A DNA stretch of 64,000 bases from Metridium senile. Its lineage: Eukaryota; Cnidaria; Anthozoa; Actiniaria; Metridiidae. The position numbers were made by a program, and so were the translations under genes. Location: the NCBI GenBank assembly GCA_949775045.1, contig OX459097.1, positions 6,961,685-7,025,684 on the forward strand, given 5' to 3'. The notes under the pieces are model-generated. The model searched no databases and was not told the DNA's origin. It was given only the letters and a program-made list of their open reading frames with translations. Positions 47,801-58,995 of the stretch are shown piece by piece. The stretch's first letter is position 1, and each line of letters begins with the position of its first letter.

Positions 47801-50800
47801 ATGGACCCATCGACCATGGTACATTCATATGTTTACAGTCAGTAATAGACCTCTTTACCTCCATATGCAAATTGCCCATTTCAGACCACGTGTCATTCCC
47901 TTGAGAATGATTTATTCTTTTATCATGGTGAACGTGTTATACCATTTACATGTGAACGAAACAATTCCCATGGGTAGCATCACGTGATCTGAAATGGGAC
48001 AACAAACAAGGAATGTTAAGAGGTCTATTCAACAATAACCTAAACCATGGATGGTCGTGTTTTATCATGTATTCATTCAATCATTGATTTCTTCATTCAC
48101 TTCTTCATTTATATATTCATTGATATATGTATTAATTTATTCATCCATCCATTCATTCATTAATGTTTTCATTCATTCATTCATTCATTCATTCATCCAT
48201 TCATTCATCCATTCAGTCATTCATCCATTCATTCATTCATTCATTCATCCATTCAGTCATTCATTCATTCATTGATCCATCCAGTCATTCAGTCATTCAT
48301 CCATTCAGTCATTCATTCATTCATCCATTCATTCATTCATCCATTCATTCATTCATTCATTCATCCATTCAGTCATTCATTCATTCATCCATTCAGTCAT
48401 TCATTCATTCATTCATTCAGTCATTCATTCATTCATCCATTCATTCATTCATTCATTCATCCATTCATTCATTCATTCATTCATTCATTCATTTATTCAT
48501 TCATTCATACACTTTCTTGTTCAATCATTCATTAATTATTTCATATATTTATCCATTAATCTATTTGTTCATTCATAAATTTATTCCTTTGTTCATTGAC
48601 ATTTAATATTAATTTTATGACTTATGGTTGTTTAAGGTGTCTGTAGCCTGGATAACTGGTTAAATATATGCAGTCCCATCATTGAAGCTAGAATGCAAAA
48701 GTATGCTGCCTTTTATTGTTTACTGGACTTTGTCTGCCTTCATATTTTTTTTATATTTCTTCCATTTTCATCTTATTCCATTTTCATATTTTTCCACTGT
48801 TATCTAATCCTATTTTTATCTTATTCCAATTTCATGTTTTTCAATTTTCATCCTTTTCAATTTTTCTTCCCGTTAGCCTTATCCCTTTCCATCTATTTCC
48901 ATTTTCATATTTTCTCACTGTTATCTAATCCTATTTTTATCTTTTTCCAATTTCATCTTTTTCAATTTTCATCCTTTTCAATTTTTATCCTAATTCCATT
49001 ATCATCTCTCCCATTTTAATCTTATTACATTTTCATTTTTTCCTACTGTTTTCTAATCCTTTTTTTATCTTTTTTAATTCTCATCTTATCATATTATTCC
49101 CATTGTCATCTTTTCCCATTGTTATCTCATCCTATTTTTATCTTATTTAATTCTCATCTTATCTTTTTTTTTCCCATTCGTTTTGCACCCATTTCTTCTA
49201 TCCAATTATACAACTTTAAAATTTACACTTGATTTTAATTGTGATCCCACTTATTTTCAGATATTCTTCAGAAGAAATTCGTTTCAATCTTATGGCAGTT
49301 ATATCAGATAGAAAGATGACTTTCCTCAAACGGATTGATACACTCAATGTCAAGAAACAGCATTTCTTAGACAAGGTACTTGACTTGTACATCATCCAAT
49401 CAGTCCAAGACTGACCTAGTCTATCACAATATATTTCCATCTTAGACATGGAGTGTACATAACATGTATATCCTTATTAGGAGTTGGGGATTTGCCAGAT
49501 CATCTATATTTACATGTAGAACAGATTTTACCCGAGTAATTATGCATCAACCAATCAAATGGCAATGTCTCTGCTACGTTATCTCGCGAAAAATTCACAC
49601 CTCTTTACTGCATGCGTGCTTCAAACTTTTTGCGAGTGTCGCGAGGAGGCCAGGTCACAATTACAAACTTTTTGGGAAAACTGCAGACTGATACCACGCT
49701 GGCTCATAAGGAAATTACAACATAGCAACCAAAAATCGAGACTAATTTCTCCACGAAGAAAACACCCCAGATAAATGAAACTTGCTGAAGTTGTTTACTG
49801 TTTTCAAAAGTGTAAAATAAGAAACTTTGGAATGAATTCTTTTTTTATCACCCAGACTTTAAGTATTCAGACCTTAAGTGCCATGCTAATGTTATGTCCT
49901 ATTATGACAGACTGGCATGCATAGAACTGCCACTCAAAATGCATACAGAGGCTGCTATCCTGAACCCCTAATGCATGTATTAATGCCATTCTTTCTTCTA
50001 CTAGATACAAGAAATCAAATCAAAATCTATCCAAGAGGTACTGTTTACTCTCTTTTGAGCATGCCTGATTGAATGTATGCAATTTTCCCAGACTGAGAAA
50101 ACAGTACAGTACTTTACAAAGACAATGTTTTTCACAGTATTCAAGTGTCACAGGAACAGAAATATATCTGCAACCTGTCTTATCATGGCGTTGCAGTGAC
50201 TTCTGTCATATACACCTCTTTCAAAAATCGTTGTCACAGCCGAAGCTACCGTCCACACTCTGAAGCCTGCAAAAGATGTCGGTTATATGAACGTAATTTG
50301 TGATTTATGGCACGTTTTTCAAAGAAATATTTCTATTTATATCTACCACAACAACAACTTGTTATGGTCATATAACACAAACACGTACAACCAAAATATG
50401 CTATGAGTAAATCGATAACAAGAGAAGAAATACCGACATCCTTTGCAGGTTTCAGAGTGTGGACTGTGGCTTTGTTTGCGACAACGATTTTTGAAATATT
50501 AGGTGTATATACATGTCTATTTATCTTGACAACACCAATGAAAATGGAAGATATTTTCAAAACATTATTAAAAAACCTTTGTTTGTAGGGTGTTGAACCA
50601 ATGGATACAGATCAATCCACATCCCTCAAAGAGTTTGAAGACATCATTGTGTCAATAAATGCTGAAATCACAAGATTACAAGGGCTTGTTGCTTCTGAAG
50701 ATGATAAAATGCTCAGATATAAGGTAAGGCTTTATTTGGTTTGTTGCTTGTTTGTCTCTTTTGGTTGTTTGTTGCTTTTGGTTTGTTCGTTCTTTTTATT

Positions 50801-52359
50801 AGTGTTTTTTTTTTTTTGGTTTATCTGTTCGTTTGTTGTTGTTTTTAGGCTTGTTTTTTTGTTTTTTTGTTTGTTGTTGTTTGTTGTTGTTTTTTGGCTT
50901 GGTCTTTTTTGGTTTGTTTGTTCGTTTTTTTGGTTGGTTTGTTTGTTAATTTTTTTTTGCTTGTTTTTTTTTTTTGCTTGTTTTTTTTGGTTTGTTTGTT
51001 TGGGTTTTTTTGGTTTGTTTGTTCGGGGTTTTTTTGGCCTGATTTTTTTTTGTGTTTGGTTTGTTTGTTTGTTTTCCAATTTTTTTTGTAATAACTATCA
51101 TGGTGTTGATATGTGATTTTCTTTGTGTCTTTTTGATTTATAATGCTTAGGAAAACCAGGATACATGTAATCACTAAATCAGAATAATGATTTGTTTTAC
51201 TTTTGCAGGTTGAAAATATAAGACGAAAGCATAACTATCTCCCTCTAATAATGGAGCTACTAAAGATACTTGCAAACCAGGGAAAACTTGTACCTATGGT
51301 GGAAAAAGTGAGTTATGATTACACTACAATACACTCTTTACATGAGAATAAGTAGTTGAGTGAAGTTTTTTGACCAAAAAAGCAATATTTGAGAAGTGGG
51401 GAATGATGGGGAGGGGAGTGCTGTTTTGGCGTTTCTGTTGCGTTAAAGTACATATATTCACTCATTCAATAATCCGTTCATTCAACTTTTTCATTCTTCT
51501 TCACTTTTTTCATTCAGCTTTTCTTTTTCAATAATTCTATTTTTTTTTGTAAGAGCATTGAGCTTTGATAATGCTCCTAAAACATTGTATAATTATTATT
51601 ATTATTCATCCATTCAACAACAATAACAACAACAACAATAGTTTATTTTTACCTTGCATGAAATATTTACAACGTTTTTATAACAATCATCCAATAACAA
51701 TTATTTATGTATTTACTTATTCGTTTATTTTTTATGTATTTATTTTTTGTTATTGATTTATGTATTTGTTTTATATTTATTTATTTGTTTACTTATTTGT
51801 TTATGGGTCAAAACACGGTATTTTGGTTTTCTGTTCCCCTCCGTAACACTTGAGATTTTTTACTGTGACCAAGATACAGATGTTTGTATAGTTGTTTACT
51901 CTCATGTGCCTGTAGTACTAGTAGGTATCTGTGATGTTAGCATGCAATTATGGTAAAATATTCTATAGTTAAGTAACTACAGGTAAATGTCAAGTGTTAC
52001 GGAGGGGTACCGGCAGAAAAAAACAAAATACTGTGTTTTGACCCTTATTTATGTAATAATTATTTACTCATATGTTTATTTATCTATGTAATTATTTATG
52101 TATTTATTTATGTATTTAATTTTTTAATTATTTATTTATTCATTTATTCATTTATTTTTATTTATTTATTTATTTATTTTGTTTATTGGTTTATTTTTTT
52201 CCTTCCTTTTCTTGATTATATGTATGTACATATAAATTCTTTATTTATTTGTTTATTTATTTATTTTTTCTTTCGTTCATTTATTTATCTATTTATTCAT
52301 TTATTGGTTTACAGGAAAAAGAATCACTGAAAGAAAAAAAATCTCAAAAAGCCAAATAA
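44819..52359 (+). CDS. UCHL5: Ubiquitin C-terminal hydrolase L5 (UCH37)
   Basis: Cysteine deubiquitinase that works on the 26S proteasome through ADRM1/RPN13 and with the INO80 complex. Exons: 44819-44891, 45078-45141, 45665-45770, 46460-46585, 47435-47496, 47688-47818, 48637-48700, 49261-49375, 50005-50037, 50589-50723, 51209-51307, 52315-52359. All phases agree, giving 350 aa (human ~329). Peptidase C12 signatures: [16 protein letters not shown] at the N-terminus, catalytic NACATQA (C87), [18 protein letters not shown] (H163, D178), and oxyanion Q81. The C-terminal UCH37-like domain is visible as [18 protein letters not shown]. The short exon 50005-50037 ([11 protein letters not shown]) lies in a family-variable linker. 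Introns carry long microsatellites and several MITEs. Possible poly(A) signal near 52418. Confidence 0.97.
45830..46110. repeat. (GACT)n microsatellite
   Basis: More than 200 bp of CTGA repeats with TGAATGAATAACTGAATGG interruptions, in UCHL5 intron 3, with GAAT-rich flanks to 46390. SVSQSVSQ frames are artefacts. Confidence 0.95.
46689..46887. mobile_element. Palindromic MITE
   Basis: aggcaaacggtttcaacatt...cgcttttaaactctttcaaca is mirrored by tgttgaaagagtttaaaagc...atgttgaaaccgtttgcctt. UCHL5 intron 4. Confidence 0.85.
47096..47350. repeat. Two tandem ~130-bp copies
   Basis: tttgtgtttgtgttccttaa...gtaggtggcct repeats at about 47101 and 47230 with few differences. UCHL5 intron 4. Confidence 0.85.
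47846..48027. mobile_element. TAGACCTCTTTACC MITE, copy 2
   Basis: Matches 23740-23913 throughout, with ends tagacctctttacctcc and gaggtcta. It starts 28 bp after the donor of UCHL5 exon 6. Confidence 0.85.
48065..48600. repeat. (ATTC)n microsatellite
   Basis: About 500 bp of ATTC repeats with ATCC and AGTC variants in UCHL5 intron 6. SFIHSFIH frames are artefacts. Confidence 0.95.
48740..49180. repeat. T-rich degenerate repeat (TTTTCATCTTATTCCA)
   Basis: Imperfect repeats of ttttcat, cttattcca and cactgttatctaatccta give a pyrimidine-rich tract in UCHL5 intron 7. Confidence 0.75.
50211..50509. mobile_element. TACACCTATTT MITE, copy 2
   Basis: Same family and length as 43380-43678; ends atacacctctttcaaaaatc and gatttttgaaatattaggtgtat. 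UCHL5 intron 9. Confidence 0.85.
50735..51085. repeat. G/T-rich (GTTT)n tract
   Basis: Long runs of TTTGGTTTGTTTG type in UCHL5 intron 10. Frames rich in Phe/Val (plus) or Lys/Asn/Gln (minus) are artefacts. Confidence 0.9.
51805..52044. mobile_element. GGGTCAAAAC MITE, copy 2
   Basis: Matches 40633-40869; ends gggtcaaaacacggtatttt and aaaatactgtgttttgaccc. UCHL5 intron 11, flanked by TTTA/TTAT-rich repeats. Confidence 0.85.
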
Positions 52360-52500
52360 AACAAACACCTTCATCAAATGAAAGCATGCTAATCAGGAAA
52401 AAAAAATACAAAAAATGAATAAATAGAAGAAAAAAGTGAAAAGTGCAGTTGATAGGGACTGAAAATAAGGACAACCAAGCAAACGAACAAACGAACTATT

Positions 52501-52810
52501 AAGGTATTACTGTCAACCTTCGCGACATCCCTCGTTTGAAAATTGTTTTTCGCGTCCCATTAAAAAAAATAAAAATCTTATCAATAAAATTACAAAGTTT
52601 TGACTTATATTCGCGCAAACAAATAGGCCGTTTTTGGGTAAAATCCTGTGTGCTTGCCAAAAAAATAATAACTTCCGGAAAACGTATATATCATCATAAT
52701 CTTTGTTCTATAAGCTTTAAAATGATATATAGTTTATTAGCCTTTACTTTAATGTGACGCGAAAAACAATTTTCAAACGAGGGATGACGCGAAGGTTGAC
52801 AGTAACCTTA
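52501..52810. mobile_element. Palindromic MITE (TAAGGT...ACCTTA)
   Basis: aaggtattactgtcaacctt...cgcgacatccctcgtttgaaaa is mirrored by ttttcaaacgagggatgacg...aaggttgacagtaacctta. About 60-bp arms, just downstream of UCHL5. Confidence 0.85.
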
Positions 52811-53200
52811 AGCAAAAGAATGGACAAAAACTAAACGGACAAACAACCAAACAGGCAAACGAACAAACAAACGAATAAGCAAACAAACAAATGAGGTAAC
52901 AAACGAAGGAACGAGCAAAAAAACAAAATCTGTTTTCAAGGTTTTAGCCATTTTGTTTGACTTAGCTAACTCCATTTTAAACGCGTTTTTCTTGAAACGC
53001 CGTAATTTTTCTTGTGAAGTTTTCAAAGTCCTTAGAAAAGCCAATAACGGCTTCTTGCTTGTTAATAACGTATTCACTAAATTAAGCATCGGACGCATTT
53101 ATAGGAGTTTTGTTCCTTATTCCTAAAAGATTGTATTACAAATGCAATATTTGTTTAACAACTAAAGCGCACTGTCGTGAAATTCAAACAGAATAATAAT

Positions 53201-53837
53201 TAAAGTGCGCCTGACGCCTTTCATGATATTTTGCAAATCTGTTGTACATGAGGTGTATAGACCCTTTTAATAAGTCCCGAAGTGTTGTGTTTTCCATGCT
53301 TGACGTCAAACTTATTCTTTTGAAATTTGTATCATATGAAAGGAATTGAAAAAAATAAATTTGACGTCAAGCGCGGAAAATACAACACTTCGGGACTTAT
53401 TAAATGGGCCTATAATAAGTGTACTTAATATTTCTTCATGTCGACCTCTCCTTTTTGAGATATGAACATTTGAAATCTGAAAATGTAAATGAGGTGACGT
53501 CATCCCAGGAATTTGTCGAAGTTTTGTTTCAAAGCTGACAGCAAGCTTGTTTTTGTAAAGTAGTAAAAATGTTAATGGTATAGGGTGAATATTAGAAATA
53601 CAGATATCGAGCTTTAAAAAATTGCTATAATTATTTCCAGAGAAGTTTTGTTTATTTAACGAGGCCTGGGATGACGTCACTTCATTTGCATTTTCAGATT
53701 TCAAATGTTTATATCTCAGAAAGGAGAGGTCGACAGAAAAAAAAGAAAAATTAAGAGAGAAAAATTAAGTACACTTATTATACACCTCATGTACAACAGA
53801 TTCGCAAAATATCATGAAAGGCGTCAGGTGCACTTTA
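53201..53837. mobile_element. Palindromic MITE carrying a nested insertion
   Basis: The outer arms taaagtgcgcctgacgcctt and aaggcgtcaggtgcacttta enclose further matched segments (gtcgacctctcctttttgag / its complement). The left arm is split by the element at 53260-53410. Confidence 0.85.
53260..53410. mobile_element. Nested MITE with TA target duplication
   Basis: gacccttttaataagtcccg...aagtgttgtgttttcc is mirrored by ggaaaatacaacacttcggg...cttattaaatgggcc. TA lies on both sides (53258-53259, 53411-53412). Removing it restores the outer arm to match its partner at the right end. Confidence 0.85.
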
Positions 53838-54364
53838 ATAGGTTTTGTGCATCACAGCAGTACACATGTTAGTTGACTCTATTTGAGATTTCCAACAGCG
53901 AAAAGCATGTTTAAACCGCTTTACCCAAAATCTACTTCATGTGTTAACTTCAAATTTTAAAAATAAGCTAATTTTACTGATGATCTTTCGATATTCAGAA
54001 CTGATTTGGTGTAAATTTGGATATAAAGTGAACTTCCCATGCTAATCAAGCAAAACTTAAACAGTCAGGTCTTAGATTAACTACATTGGTCCATACACCG
54101 TTGTGGTGTCTCTGCCTTCGTATGAAGGAAAATCAATAAACCAAACTAATGACGCCAGCTTTTTGTTTTGCAAATTGCGCTTACTTTAATAACTAGAATT
54201 TTTACTTTTATTGATGTAGAGAGTGAAGTTTTGATGAGCATAAACAAGCCACACATTTATTCTTTTCTGATTTTTTTTTTGGATTGATATACAGTAAAAC
54301 AAAATAAAAAAAATAATGCTTATTTGCAATAAGGAGAGTTGAGAGTTGTTAAAACCTTGTTCAG

Positions 54365-54660
54365 CTGCCGATGTTGCTGCTATTGTTGCCGTTGTTGTTG
54401 CTGCTATTGTTGATTTGCTACTATTGTTGTAGTTATTGCTGGTATTGTTGTTGGTATTGTTGCTGCTAGTGATGTAGTTGTTATTGCTGGTATTGTTGCT
54501 GCTATCGATGTAGTTGTTATTGCTGGTGTTGTAGTTGTTGTTGCTGCTATTGATGTAGTTGTTGTTGCTGCTATTGTTGTTGTTGTGGTTGTTGTAGTTG
54601 GTATTGTTGTTGCCGTTGTTGTTGCTGCAATTGTTGTTGCTTTGCTGCTGCTATTGCTGT
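54365..54660. repeat. GTT/GCT trinucleotide repeat in the GPCR 3' coding end
   Basis: Imperfect (GTT)n with GCT and GTA units encodes the Thr/Ala/Ile tail on the minus strand and runs past the stop codon. Confidence 0.9.
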
Positions 54661-55648
54661 TGCCATCGTCATTTCTTTTTGCCAGTTCTCTTCTAGTTAA
54701 TTCTCCAGTACATGAACAAAAAACGCTACAATATTGTGCGTGCAACAAATTCAAGACAGCATGTCTAATTTCTTCCATTCTTATGCAGTAGATGATCGGG
54801 TTGATAGCGCCACTGGACATTGTGATAGTCTCGCAGATAGCTTTATAATACACAAACGCAGGTTCACTTAGTACATCGTCGTACATAACATGACCTATCA
54901 ACGAACTGAGAAATGGTATATAGCATAAAATGGGTGCAACTATAATAAAATACATGTTAATAACAGTCCTTTTGTACCTTGGTATATCCAAAGACTCTGT
55001 GTTATTCAAGCTGTTTATTTGCGCTTGGATTTGAGTAGCATGTCGTCTTATTTCTCGAGAGATCTTTATAATGAAGAAAGCATTAAATGAGAGAGAAATA
55101 ATCCCCACGCAAACATCAATTGCAAGGGCTTCAAACTTTGTCAAAAATCTACAGACGCATAATAGGATGCTAGCAATCCAACAACAGATGAGAACTATCA
55201 AGTATCGTTGAGTTGTGACAACTGCTTGGTAACGGAGGTGAAGAAAAACAGCGAGAAAACGATCGGTAGTAATGGCGGTCAAGACGAATAGAGAGACCGC
55301 GACAAACGTATCGAAACTGATACGTAAAGCAATGAACAAAGCTGCCGTATGAAACCCGTAGTACCACACACACAATAACGGCTGAGAAACGGCAGCAACG
55401 CCAAAGTCAGACACCGCTAGACCAAGAACAAGGATATTGGAAGGTGTTCTGAGAGACGAGTTTTTCGCAAAAGTCATGATGATAATCAAGTTCAAAGTCA
55501 AAGCAACCAAAGAGACAACTCCATTGAAAGTTACCAAGAACCATACAAAACCAGCATTCTCTATAGTATCAGATGCTATTGCTAGCTTGGTTGAAGGTGG
55601 CACGGGTGACGTGTTTGTCGCAGTATTTGAAACGTATAAAATGCTCAT
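54404..55648 (-). CDS. Class A (rhodopsin-like) GPCR, orphan, intronless
   Basis: 414 aa in one exon. Seven hydrophobic segments are visible at about 34-60, 69-93, 101-127, 148-168, 175-196, 228-252 and 264-288. Class A landmarks: TM2 LGLAVSDF, TM3 TTDRF (DRY variant), TM6 APILCYIPF (CWxP variant, W to Y), TM7 NPIIYCI. The usual TM3 cysteine (3.25) is Phe by my count and the second extracellular loop is only a few residues. Both traits recall the melanocortin/adenosine/cannabinoid (MECA) branch, which is expanded in cnidarians; ligand unknown. After a CSVFCSC possible palmitoylation site, about 75 residues are Thr/Ala/Ile-rich, encoded by a GTT-type microsatellite (54404-54660). N-terminal glycosylation sites NTS and NSS are seen; the NSS is intracellular by topology. 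A stand-alone ATG at 55646-55648 is the only good start. Confidence 0.9.
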   Translation of the reverse strand: MSILYVSNTATNTSPVPPSTKLAIASDTIENAGFVWFLVTFNGVVSLVALTLNLIIIMTFAKNSSLRTPSNILVLGLAVSDFGVAAVSQPLLCVWYYGFHTAALFIALRISFDTFVAVSLFVLTAITTDRFLAVFLHLRYQAVVTTQRYLIVLICCWIASILLCVCRFLTKFEALAIDVCVGIISLSFNAFFIIKISREIRRHATQIQAQINSLNNTESLDIPRYKRTVINMYFIIVAPILCYIPFLSSLIGHVMYDDVLSEPAFVYYKAICETITMSSGAINPIIYCIRMEEIRHAVLNLLHAQYCSVFCSCTGELTRRELAKRNDDGNSNSSSKATTIAATTTATTIPTTTTTTTTIAATTTTSIAATTTTTPAITTTSIAATIPAITTTSLAATIPTTIPAITTTIVANQQ

Positions 55649-55984
55649 TCTCTTGATTCTTTAAGCTTCACTAAAAAAAAAGAACTTCCTTATTTGTGAA
55701 AGTGCGCAGTGTGGATCCAAATACCCGTCAAAGGAATTGCTGTGTTGCTAGCTTTCTGTTAATGTTGGTCGGTCAGACTTCAGTGGGACTTTAAATATGA
55801 CAATCGTATACATTAATTTATCGTTTTGACAGATATATGGAGGGACCATTTGACATTTGAGGGGGTGGGGGCAAGCTAGTCTACTCGATATTTGAATTCC
55901 GTCATCAAGTATTGCACCGCTGTAAATTTAAGTTAATCCATTGGCTGATCAATAGACGGATCTTTGATATCTGCTGGGGTGCAT

Positions 55985-56530
55985 GTGGGCTGATTTTAAG
56001 CTTCCTCGATATTTTTTCCTCTCTGAAGTGTGGTACGATATTTTTTCACCATTTTAGACCTGGCGCAATAATTTTTTATAAGTTCGCTCGCATTTTTTTT
56101 TCACCATTTTTGACCTGGCACGACATTTTGTTATAAGTTCTCTCGATATTTTTTAACCATTTTTGATCGTACACGATATTTTTGTTATAAGTTCGCTCAA
56201 TATTTTTTCACCATTTTTGATCGTACACGATATTTTTTTATAAGTTATATCGATATTTTTGACCTGGCACGATATTTTTTATAAGTTTGCTCGATATTTT
56301 TTAACCATTTTTGATCGAACACGATATTTTCTTATAAGTTCGCTCGATATTTTTTCACCATTTTTGATCGTACACGATATTTTTTTATATACTATAAGTT
56401 ATATCGATATTTTTCACCATTTTTGATCGTACACGATATTTTCTTATAAGTTCGCTCGACTGATGATATTTTTGTTTTACTATTTTTGATCTTGCATGCC
56501 AGATATCTTTTTCAGGACCAAAACCTTGCT
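55985..56530. repeat. Degenerate tandem repeat (CGATATTTTTTCACCATTTT)
   Basis: Roughly eight imperfect copies of cgatattttttcaccatttt, then tgatcgtacacgatattt and tataagttcgct, of variable length. Confidence 0.85.
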
Positions 56531-57183
56531 CGATGTTTTTTGGGGATTTACCCCACCCCACCGGTACATCAAATACCAAACGGTCCCCCCTATTATAGAA
56601 GAGTATTGAGATATCTTATATTAGCTCTTACATGCACCTGGTTGCTCAATTAATTCGAAGGAAAATATTATTCAAGTTCGCGCGAGTGGTAACCAATTAG
56701 CGCATTTTATAAATATAACATTTCAAATACATAGCTGGAGATAATTCATACGCTTAAGACTTTACTCGTCTAATTGAAAACAAAAACCTAGTTGATAACA
56801 AGACACAACATGTATAGTCGCACTTGAAGTATAAGGACAGATGGTTGAGGCTTGCATCTCATCAATACCGAGGATTTAATGCGGATAAACTTAAATTAAA
56901 TTTAAGAACTTTCGATTAATTTTTAATTTACTGATATATAGATGGAGTATGTTTAAATATGATATCTATTATTATTGTATTTTTATCTCTTGATTATTTA
57001 ATTTAATTTATTCAAGTTTTATGTAAAAACAAATATTGTGATACCCTAGAAACTAGAGGGTTTCTTGATCTTGTATTTCTCATTTGTATGTCTGTGTTCG
57101 TTATCTTCATTTCTAGTTGCATCACAAACCGTCAGATTTACTCCAAACGCTAAAGCAAGTAGGAAATAACGCGTGGTACTATA

Positions 57184-57297
57184 CCCAGGGGCCGGTTGTT
57201 CAAAGCTAGATTAACGCTAATCCTGGTTTAACTCTAAAGAAAACCTACAGTCACCCAGGATTAACACTAAACTGGCTTTGAACAACTGGGCCCAGGG
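57184..57297. mobile_element. Foldback (GGGGCCGGTTGTTCAAAGC)
   Basis: cccaggggccggttgttcaa and ttgaacaactgggcccaggg are the arms, with aatcctggttt / aggattaa pairing further in. Small MITE. Confidence 0.75.
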
Positions 57298-58609
57298 TAA
57301 TAATGTGACATAGGCATCTCCTTAATATTAATTAAATAAAAATATGTGGCCTTTTTTTGAGATCCCTTTGTAATCGCCTAGACCGAGGAAATGCTCATTT
57401 CGTTTATAAAAAACATTGCAACAATTTTAAAACTCTATATTTTTGCGCAAAAATTCAGAGTCTTAAACTAAATCCTTCAGTTTCTCGAAGTGTATGCGTA
57501 GCAGATGGCTGTATAAAGGACTGCCTTACAATCTATTTCTGGTAGTTTTTTGTTAACGACATCAGAAGTAGTACCGGTGGCAATTATAATTTATCTGTTT
57601 ATCAACTAGGTATAATAGATATTTTTCAAGCACTCGTTAGCCGACTTGAAATATCAGACTTTATTTGTCACATAAAATGGAATACATCGGAAAGGAAATA
57701 AAGAATAAAGGAAATCACGGCAAGCTTACACAGAAACTCGAAAATATGAAAAATATCGTATAATGTTCAATCCTAAACAGACATTCATGTAAATAAAAAT
57801 ATACTATTAAACAAATAATTGATAACTCCTGTTTATTAGGAGACCAATCCTTGTAATTCTCGTAATATGTGCATGTAATTAGTGTATTTTTTTTTCATTT
57901 TGTAGTTCAGTAGTTATTGTCAGTAAACTTTGTAAAAATAGTATTCTAGTAAAAGAAATAAAAACGGCCGCGGCTGAATGCATAAAACTCCCGTGGGAAG
58001 GGGGGTTAACTATGCTCGTGGTATCTCTTAGGGGCAAAAATCAGTGACTTAGGGCCAGATATCAAAATCGAAATTAAGAATTCTGAGCGAAAACCCGTCC
58101 ATTTCCGTGCGTCTTTCGTTGTATGTTTTAATTAATGGGATATCGCTTTGGGATTCACTGAAATCAGTATTGTCCGCGTGAAGTGTAAATGACTTTTGGT
58201 ATTTTTCAGTCAGGGGTTACTTTTGTCTCAAAGGTCATTGGTTCGAATTTTCCTGGTTGAAGCCTAGCAATTTTTTACACAGCTAGAAAATTTGTTTGAA
58301 ATATCGTTCTCCGATTTAGCCTCCTGACGTCACGCAACGCCTTGCAACACTCAGAAATTAACGCCTGCAACGTCTGATCGTTCTCATGGAAACCTCCAAA
58401 TATTGTTTTAATTTAATAAGGGCTTTGTTTAATTAAAGGAGAACAAACACCACAATCAAGAGTCCAAGTGATTAATTAAATCAATCCTTGAGTAATATTC
58501 TGAGTCTACGCAGGCATACCGGAATTGCGTTATTTGCGATGGGCTAATTCCTTTTTCAATACCCTAAAAGATATCAGAAAGTTCTGCATGATAATTAAGA
58601 CCCTAAAAG

Positions 58610-58995
58610 ATACCAAGGGTGTTGACCATTTACATGGAAAATCCGGTTATTCCGGCCAGACTTCAAATGGTACACCATCTTCCAGCGGAAATTTACCGGA
58701 AAGAGTGGATTTCCTCGAGAGGTATTCCAATTTTTCCAGACTGGAATGAATTCCCGGAAAATTGTGTACCATTTACAGGATTCCACTTTTAAACTCGGTC
58801 TAGTCCCCATCGGCCATGCGATAACCGGATGTAAATGGTAAAGAACAAGGTAGTACAAAAGCAGAGTTTGGGGGGTAGAATTTGCCAACCGGAAAACTGT
58901 TTACCATTATATGGAACGAAATACCCCGTTCCAAAAATAACCGGATATTCCATGTAAATGGTAAACAACCCAAATCGCTGATTTTTACCCCTAAG
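58610..58995. mobile_element. Compound palindromic element (CCATTTACATGGAAAATCCGG)
   Basis: gtgttgaccatttacatgga near 58618 is mirrored by tccatgtaaatggtaaacaac near 58949. Further ccggaaa / accatttac motifs repeat within. The flanking ctaaaagataccaa also occurs near 2079. Confidence 0.65.

Larger units (their letters stand above)
52360..54403. other. Intergenic region between UCHL5 and the GPCR
   Basis: No exon was found. It is largely occupied by two palindromic elements (52501-52810 and the nested pair 53201-53837). The minus-strand 130-residue frame at 53312-53704 lies wholly inside the palindromes. Confidence 0.6.

Noticed and set aside
48163..48606. [12 protein letters not shown] frames
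   Set aside because: Translations of the (ATTC)n microsatellite in UCHL5 intron 6.
53312..53704. 130-residue minus-strand frame
   Set aside because: Lies entirely within palindromic MITE arms and shows no protein motif.
58170..58265. Possible tRNA (GGTTCGAATTTTCC)
   Set aside because: No pairing acceptor or anticodon stems; only a B-box-like string.
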